From Poa pratensis (lineage: Eukaryota > Streptophyta > Magnoliopsida > Poales > Poaceae), in assembly GCA_947311845.1 (NCBI GenBank), contig CAMZMU010000096.1, positions 17,771,833 through 17,835,832 on the forward strand: a stretch of 64,000 bases of DNA, written 5' to 3'. The notes beneath the pieces are model-generated. The model made no database searches. It worked only from the letters and a program-made list of their open reading frames with translations, and had not been told where the DNA came from. Positions 57,154 to 64,000 of the stretch are shown here, piece after piece (within the stretch, counting starts at the first letter, position 1; each line of letters opens with the position of its first letter). The translations under genes and the position numbers were made by a program.

Positions 57154-57947
57154 TTTTGAATTTTACCATATATATTAAACTAGCAAAGAGTACACGATTA
57201 TATCGATTACAAAAACAATACTAAAAGAGACGACCAAATCTATGAGATCTTCAACCCATTTCTTCTTCCATGACACAATCTTGTACTTTTTTTAAGGCAG
57301 ACGTAAAACAACGCCGAATACACTAAACCATAGACCTGTGAATACCAAAGAAGGTTCTCCCCTTTTAATTTTGAGCCGCAATGCCAAGACTTTGTGCACG
57401 CACACAACCATTAAATTAATCAAGCAACATCGGCAAGAGCACCACCACTGATATTCCAGGAACAAATAACCGAACCACTTTGTCGACGTCGTTGGGAGCC
57501 GAGAGACCGAATCACCATTGCCGAAGACGTAGTAGCCGGGATAGATATTGCGAGGACAATCCTCCTCGCGACAACCATAAGAAACAATCCAAGATTGATC
57601 TGGCGAAGCAAGATCTGAAGAACCATACATAGACAAACTTAATCTTCCAAAGCCACCATTGACGTCGGGACGCCGTCGAACGAAGCGCGGAAGATCACTT
57701 ATTGCAGACGAAATCATCTCCATTGACGAAGAAGATAACAACCAAAACCAAGCTCTAACATTAAAGACCTTTGTATAGTGCCCTGCGCAGGTCCGAGGTC
57801 CCCACCCTCCTAGTGCCAGAGCGGCAACTAGAGGAGGCGAGGACCCGTCAATTCTTAGACGAAGGCGGCGATGAAGATGCAGATGGCGCCGGCGGCGACG
57901 GCTAGGGTTGAAACCCTAGGCCGCCGCCTCTCTTTCTTTCTTTCTCA
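57154..57947 (-). mobile_element. Minus-strand non-LTR retroposon, 0.8 kb, 18-bp target duplication
   Basis: AGTACATCTAAAAGCTCT is found at 57136-57153 and at 57948-57965 without mismatch. The short T-run at the left edge is the tail, so the 5' end is at the right, where the minus strand reads through a GA-rich stretch into GGCGGCGGCCTAGGG. It contains a partial frame (57292-57741) without a known domain. It lies just outside the right border of copy B. Confidence 0.78.
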
Positions 57948-57965
57948 AGTACATCTAAAAGCTCT

Positions 57966-59100
57966 GACAAACAAGGCCTATATGTACAAGGGTCAAAGCC
58001 TAAACAAAGCAAAGCTTAGAAGCATTGGCGAGAAAAAAGACAACTCTAACACAAAAGAAAGACATACTCTACGCCGCCGTCGGCTGTGGGAAGAATGCAC
58101 AATTTGGGGTGGAGATATCGTCGTGGGTCAAGGACGAGATGATGAAGGCCATTGTTGCAAGGGACAAAAACATTTCCAAATGGTTGACACGCTATAAATG
58201 CTCACCCATTGGAATATTTTCTCTAGTGCTTATCGATTGCCAAGGAGGCATATCATCACGAGGAGCAAGGTTGATGAAGTTAGAGGCAGGTGTGGACCCA
58301 GAAGATTTTGTTAGTAGGGGCAAAAGTTTAGAGTGGGGGCATTTTCTACATAAATTTTAAGTATTTTATTTGAAGAAATGAACAAAATCTTTTGAAGTTT
58401 TCAAATTTGAGTGCCCATTGGGCTCTACTTGGGTCCGCCCCTGGTTAGAGGGGTTGACCCGGTGGAGAATTTTGGAGGACCTCCTCCCATACTTGGGCCC
58501 GCGAACATTTTGTGGAGGTGTCAATATTTTTCAAATAAATAAACATAAAATTTTCAAACCCATGAACTTTTTGAAACATAATTTTCAACTCCTTAAACAT
58601 TTCTTTAAACCCGTTGACATTTTTGAACCCCGAGAAGATTTTTCAAAAACATAAACATAATTTTATTTTCCAAATCTATGCACATTTTTTAAATCCACCT
58701 TGACATTTTTTTATGCTTGTGAACTCTTTTTTAACCCGTTAACTTTTCTGAAACTGTTTGAATATTTTTCGGAACACGTGCTTACAAAACATGGACATTT
58801 TTTCAATAAACATATTGTTTTTAAGATAAAAAGAAAACAAAAAATAATGGAGACCAAAGAAACAACAAAAAAATAGGAAAGGAGAAAACAACAAAAAATA
58901 AAATAAAAACCCACACCTCAATTGGGCCCGCCCATTGCAGGTGCATTTTAGATTTGCCGCATTAGGCCATGTAGGTGCTGACAAAAAAAGTCAACATTTT
59001 TCATAAGCATCAATACTTACATCTGTAAGAGGTGTCTAATTAAGCATTTATCATATATAAATAAACATTAGTGCTTAGTATAAGACGATTTATTTTTCTA
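57966..59100. other. Intergenic DNA with low-complexity repeats
   Basis: 57966-58370 contains overlapping short frames with no domain. 58500-58830 is described separately. The rest is AT-rich. Confidence 0.4.
58500..58830. repeat. Degenerate array of AACATTTTT(GAA) words
   Basis: ACATTTTT, TTTTCAAA and TTTTGAAACC words recur every 15-30 bases with strong strand asymmetry. Such arrays are frequent in the interior of grass transposons. No bounding ends identified. Confidence 0.5.
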
Positions 59101-60136
59101 ACACCTATACACTGCATTGTACATGCCCTTAAGCGGTAAATAGGAATTGCGAAAGGAAACACGGGAGCGCCTGGTTCTCAACCTGTGCGGAGCGAATTGC
59201 GCTCCGCCCGCACGCGTGCTGTCCTGGGCAACAGCCCACGCACCATTTCCTTCTTCCCCCGATCACCTCCGTCTCCATCTTCTTCTTCCTCCCGACCACC
59301 TCTGCCTCCGTTGACCCCCTGCCGCCACCACCGGCCGTAACTGCCTGCTGCCACCGCCCGCGCCCGGCGCCGCTTCCGCGCCCTGCCCTACTCAAATCGC
59401 GGCCGCCACCGGTCCACCGCCGCCCAAGCTTCCCTTTAACCCCTCCTCCCCCCCCCCCCCCCCCCCCAACACCAACCTTCTTCTCCGGCACTGGCCACCG
59501 CAGCTTTACCCCCACCCGTTAAGTCTCTTCCTCACCTCCGCCGGCGACGACGCGGCTCGCGGCCAGCCGCGTCGTCCCCGTCGGCGGCGAGGTTGGTCTA
59601 CATCTCCGGCGCGCTCCCCCCATCTTCTCCTTCTCCGGCCACACTACCTCCCTCCCCATCTCCTTCTTCTTTGGCAATCTTCCTCGTCGCCGATGCAACT
59701 CGGATGGGCCGGGCCCATAAGGCACCACGGGGGTGTGCGGAGCGTATTATGCATCGACCTGGTTGTCGACTAGGATTTGGCAGGAAACACTTTCAGTCTT
59801 TTTTTTCATTGTTTAGAGAAAGGCTTTTTATCCGGTGCGTGCCTTGGGCACACGAGAAAAGCCCACGCTGTCCAAAAACAACAACTAGAAAAGCCCATAT
59901 GTCCTATTGTGCTTTCAACCATCCACAGCAATTAACGAAAACTGGCCCCAACCCAAATGCCGACACAGCGCCGCCACGCCAAGCTTGCTGCCCACCGAGA
60001 ATCGAAATCTCCGCACAACACAACAGTCACTACGCTAGGGACAGCCAGCCGCACAGGCAGTGAGGCGGCGAGTTCTTCTAGAAACCTCGCCACCCGCAGT
60101 CCCGCTCGAGCAGAACACAAGCTTGGAAGATCTCCG
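59101..60136. other. GC-rich upstream region of the CURT1-type gene
   Basis: CT-rich sequence with purine/pyrimidine asymmetry, a poly(C) tract and short frames on both strands. The last 80-100 bases should be the gene's untranslated leader. No TATA box is evident near it. Confidence 0.4.
59448..59467. repeat. Poly(C) tract, 20 bases
   Basis: Uninterrupted C run preceded by CCTCCT. It could form i-motif or G-quadruplex structure on the two strands, and is prone to length error in sequencing. Confidence 0.8.
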
Positions 60137-62897
60137 ATGGCACCCCCCGCCTCCCGAGCCGGCGCCGCGCTCGCGCGCCTCCCTCTCCGTCCCGCGCCGA
60201 CCTCCCTGCCAAAGCAAGGTACGCTTCCTTCCACTCTTTACTTTCGGATCCCTGAAAAAAAAAAATCCTAGGAGAGCTAAAACCCTAGTCCCGTTCAAGG
60301 TTTTGGCCGCGCCGGAGCTTTGCGGGTCCTGCGGGCGACCAAGGACTCGGACGGATTCAAGGCTCTTGTCTCCGAGAAGCCCGAGTGGCCCGCGCCGGCG
60401 AAGCGGGAGGGATTGGAGGGCTTCGGCCGGGAGGCGAGTATTGGGGAGGAAGACGGGCAGGTGCAGGGGGAACCGGCTCCGTGGAGCGTTCTCGACCAGT
60501 TCGGTGTTGAGGTGAGCTCGTGCACCCGCCTGCTTGTTGTATTGCAGATTTGAAGCGAATGATTTTGTCTTGACTCTTGACCAAGTTTCAGTGTTGGGAT
60601 GAGCTCAAGTGTGTTTGTTCAGCATATGGTCTATTCGGGCAGATTGCTTTATTATTCAGATGAGTGCCAAGTTCTAGCTGATTTCCCCCACACTTGGAGA
60701 AAAACAAGTCGGCAATCGGCATGGCCATCTTTAGATTATGTGGATGAATTTACTGTAGTTTGATATTTCGTTTTAGGGTAAGGTATTTGCAGGCAAGTAT
60801 GCCTGGAGCTCAATTACCTTAATTCCAAGCGACTATGTTCTAGCACCGAACATCAGCCGGCACCAGACTTATAGAGGCAGCCATGCACTCATGCTGGCAT
60901 GCTGCCTGTTCTTAGAGGGAAGGGAAGGGATACAATGATCTGAATCGGATTGAGATACAATCGTCTGGTTTTGTGACTAGAATTTAACAAAATTCGAGTC
61001 ACATGTGTAATAGGAGGTCCCTTAGCTTTTACTAGTTGGATGGAAGTTTTTTTCTCTTCGTAAAGTAGGTGTGTAGAGAGTGCTTGGCTTTCTTGTTAGA
61101 TATGTCTATGGCTGGCCACAGTCCCTCCACCTTCTCCTCTTGTTCCTACTTGTGGAGTCATCACAAAATTAGCAAAACCTATGTACAGAGACCACAATAG
61201 CTGTCCTCCAAATTTGGTAATTTAAATCAGCCCATGTTTTCTTCTCTCTCACAAACAACTCATGATTCTTCCTAGGGTGAAGCTCAGCTGAGAGCTGAGA
61301 TGAAGCCAAAGCCATGCATGAACCCCTCTACTGGTGTTTGACATGTTGAGATACTCTAATTTGTTGATCCTAGCACTAGCAATGCATGCGTATTTAGCTA
61401 GTATTAATGGGTAGCAGTTTGATGTTGTGGTGCATATGGTGGTCTTTAGACTTCTGACGAAAAAGAGTTGCCAACCCATCCACTACCGAAGTTTATCCCC
61501 TTAAACTAGTTTGTGCCGATGCTACAACACATCCACTACCAAAGTGTATCCCCTTTAAGTCGATTCTTCTTCAAAAGCACAAAGAGCGATCGACGACTTA
61601 CATGTTGGACGCAGATTCTCGGATAATTTGATCGCAATGTTTTGCCTTTATAATTACACTTAGCTACTTTCTTGATCTTAGAAATATAAAATGTACTAAT
61701 CTTTTCAGTTCAGACAGACCACAATCTGACTTTCTGACAAATGATATACACGGTGATTATTCAAATTTTGCGCAGTAAACAGTATTTTAGATTCACCAGG
61801 GCCAATATTATTTTTTAAGTTCCATGATCTCCTTGAATCCATTTTCATTTCTCTCAAGGTAGCTCTTTCTGTCACAAATGATACTTTGTGCTATTTGTAA
61901 GCTTCCTGAGAGTACATTCCACCTACTGGTTACAGTAATGCATTTTTTATGGGCTGACCTTCTGAACTCTTCTTATGTAGTTGGATTCTGACAGTTCATA
62001 TACTGCTCTAGTGTATGGGAGCTCCGCCCTTGTTGCTATTTGGATATCATCAATAGTGGTTTCTGCACTTGATTCGGTCCCTGTGGTACGTTTCTCAGTT
62101 TCTCTCACTCTTCTTTGGTTCTTCCCTCCTTGCCCTAGTGTACGCACTAGAGAATGTATCGCTATCAGTTGGAACAAGAAAAGGACAATTATTTGATCAA
62201 TTTTGATGAATGCTTACTTGAGTATCATTATCTACAAAAAACTTCATGACACTCTAGCATGATGACAAGAAGGCAAGAACTGCTGAGCACACTTTTATCT
62301 AGGAAGCATGTGGTTCTTTCTTTCAAAGAGGATGGCCCCATGAAGCATGTACTTAGAGGCAGCAAATTTTCCCCGGCAAAAAAAAAGAGGCAGCAATTTT
62401 TATTTGAACCAAAGGGACTTTTTTTTGCAACAGAACTAGTTGGGTTATTTCATTGTTTATTTGCTTGAAATAGTGGTCAGTGCAAAAACTTGCTGATTAT
62501 ACCAGATATTTCTACGATTTTTGCTAGTAACTAGTTTGGCATTAGTGAAACAGTTACCTACTCACCCCAAGAGCTCTGCAAATGTCCCTTTATTGAATAA
62601 ATTTAGAAATATTATCGGAAATGCATATGGAAATTTGTGAATCTCACATTGATTCATGACTGCATGGGCAGGTTCCTCAGGTGATGGAAGTTGTTGGCCT
62701 TGGCTTCACCGTCTGGTTCACCTCGCGGTACCTGATATTTAAGGTGATTAATTATACTCCTTTTTGAAGTGTAAACATTTAAATACCGGTGTCAGCCATT
62801 GATATTTCTACTGTTTGTAATGCAGGAGAACAGGGACGAGTTGATCACCCGAATTGGGTCCATCAAGAAGCAGGTACTTGGGTCTCGTGACGATTGA
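60137..62897 (+). CDS. CURT1: CURVATURE THYLAKOID 1-type protein (CAAD domain), five exons, intact
   Basis: Exons are 60137-60218, 60300-60511, 61981-62085, 62672-62743 and 62826-62897, joined by GT-AG introns of 81, 1469, 586 and 82 bp, giving 180 residues. The N-terminus (MAPPASRAGAALARLPLRPA) is Ala/Arg/Ser-rich and acid-poor, as in chloroplast transit peptides. The acidic linker ends PWSVLDQFGVE. The C-terminal CAAD/CURT1 domain has two membrane helices (YGSSALVAIWISSIVVSAL and VMEVVGLGFTVWFTSRYLIF) joined by DSVPVVPQ and followed by an amphipathic helix (ENRDELITRIGSIKKQVLG). CURT1 proteins oligomerise at grana margins and bend thylakoid membranes. The tail with KKQVLG suggests the CURT1D subgroup, which is tentative. 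The ATG context ccgATGGca is good. Confidence 0.9.
61475..61557. repeat. Short direct repeat in intron 2 of the CURT1-type gene
   Basis: CATCCACTACCGAAG then TTTATCCCCTT recurs about 50 bases later as CATCCACTACCAAAG then TGTATCCCCTT. Purpose unknown. Confidence 0.45.
62355..62400 (+). mobile_element. Micro-retroposition scar in intron 3 of the CURT1-type gene
   Basis: AGAGGCAGCAAATTTT at 62355-62370 and AGAGGCAGCAATTTT at 62386-62400 flank CCCCGGCAAAAAAAA. The duplication is 15-16 bp with one base of length difference in an A-run. It follows the same pattern as the scars at 8168 and 16252. Confidence 0.62.
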
Positions 62898-64000
62898 GCA
62901 GATCTTCAGCGCTCCGTTGACCAAGTAGTTCTAGTGAAACAGGTTGCACTGAATCACCGATGGTGATTGTGAGGAGATAAACTGGTACCGATGCTGTTTT
63001 CCTTTGTTGACAAAAAATGTTCTGAATAATTAGTATTTTATCTCAAGCTTTTCTTTAGGAGCTTTCCTTTCCTTGAGATGTGTCGTAGATGATCGCACCT
63101 TTTCTGTTGCTTCTGCTAAAATTAATGATAGGGGCTACGCATGTTGTGTTGCCCAATTTCTTTGCCTGGCTTGCCACCTGTTGGGGGCAGCTATTGTTAT
63201 TCCAAAGTCATATGCAACCGCATAAGGTGGCTGCGTGCTGTCTCTGTCGAAGGGTTATACAATGGCAATCAGAGTTCTTTAACTAATCATAGATTTCTCT
63301 GATCCAACTTGTTTTCTGTGGCGTATGTTGGTTGGTGTTTTCTGTTTTGTACTGAAGCCAGGCTGGTTGCTGTCGAAAAATGAGAATTGCCGCCCTCCAC
63401 CAACCAATTAAGTTCTCCAGTGTCTTGCTTGAAGAAGTTTTTTTTTTCTTCTACTTCTACATACAAAAAGCTACCCGTAATAGAAATACCATCTTCTTAC
63501 AAAAGCATCGCCGTTATATGGCTGCTCCTTATAACGAGTTCGATTTCGTCGAACAAGATTACCCCGTAACGATGGAGTGTTCGACTTGTGAGGATGTAGA
63601 AAGGTATGCTCAGCTGAGCAGCCCAAAGGAGTCCTCGGCTCAGGCTGTCACAGTCGGAATGAGGCAATCGTTTTCCTGGACGTCCATTAGCGCTGGGCAT
63701 GAGACGGTGATCGATTGAGGGGTTTTTGCCCCGTGAGCGTGAACCGGCGGCCATTAGAGATGCGACCGGGCAGGAAGGCGGCAAATGTTTGTTATGATAT
63801 TAATCCATTGACAGGGAGCACATCTACAACAAGATGGCTGAGTATGTATGGAGTATCTTGCAAATTTCGATCTGTAGCTTAACAACATGGTGTGATACAA
63901 GTTTGGATTTATTTCTCAAAAGCTTGACTTGCACTAAAGAACTACTCCTTTTTTTACAAAGGCAGTGACACGAATACAACAAGTCAAAAACGCACTTGTA
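62898..64000. other. 3' region of the CURT1-type gene and following intergenic DNA
   Basis: The 3' UTR must lie in the first few hundred bases; no clear polyadenylation signal was fixed. A 112-codon plus-strand frame (63380-63718) has no recognised domain. Nothing else supported. Confidence 0.4.

Noticed and set aside
60137..60553. Unspliced reading of the CURT1-type 5' exons
   Set aside because: Frames running through intron 1 or intron 2 lose the CAAD domain; GT-AG splicing gives the full family protein.
1..64000. CRISPR arrays, bacterial operons, riboswitches, Shine-Dalgarno sites
   Set aside because: The window is plant nuclear DNA with introns and nested retrotransposons; no regularly spaced repeat array of CRISPR type exists, and the 29.4-30.0 kb array is a minisatellite.

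Overview
This window is plant nuclear DNA, most likely a grass and probably a member of the Triticeae. The reasons are the dense nesting of LTR retrotransposons, the LTR family that opens with TGATACGTCTCCAACG (the kind annotated as Sabrina/WHAM in wheat and barley; family name from memory), Stowaway MITEs opening with CTCCCTCC, and GC-rich first exons. No bacterial, organellar or viral replicon is visible. Only two intact host genes were found: a six-exon D-type cyclin on the minus strand (12105-13810) and a five-exon CURT1-type thylakoid membrane protein gene on the plus strand (60137-62897).

Layout. 1-6911 is the 5' part of a minus-strand Gypsy element whose LTR is itself split by a 3.66-kb solo LTR (2450-6109). 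6912-12104 is intergenic DNA with three MITEs and one tiny retroposition scar. The cyclin gene follows, then 13.8-18.3 kb of intergenic DNA with a decayed NAM-associated-like ORF, a degenerate tandem repeat and a second scar. From 18314 to 57113 there is an ancient tandem duplication. Copy A (18314-22223) is 3.9 kb. Copy B (22224-57113) has been inflated to 34.9 kb by insertions: a minus-strand Helitron (22481-44820), two non-LTR retroposons (45684-46810 and 47083-48696), a Mutator-like MITE (49242-50410) and a nearly full-length LINE (50960-56783). Copy A preserves the empty site for the Helitron, the retroposons and the MITE.

The Helitron is the host for further layers. A Gypsy element (24213-32312) contains a solo LTR (25916-27505). 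A CACTA transposon (33357-44594) contains a full-length Gypsy element (36020-44326). Nearly all of these boundaries are supported by target-site duplications or diagnostic termini read directly in the sequence, so the order of events can be reconstructed: tandem duplication, then Helitron, then Gypsy or CACTA, then the innermost LTR elements.

57.1-60.1 kb holds another retroposon with an 18-bp target-site duplication, low-complexity DNA and a 20-base C tract, and leads into the CURT1-type gene. Intron 3 of that gene carries the third retroposition scar. All coordinates and exon boundaries come from manual reading; no alignment or database search was run.
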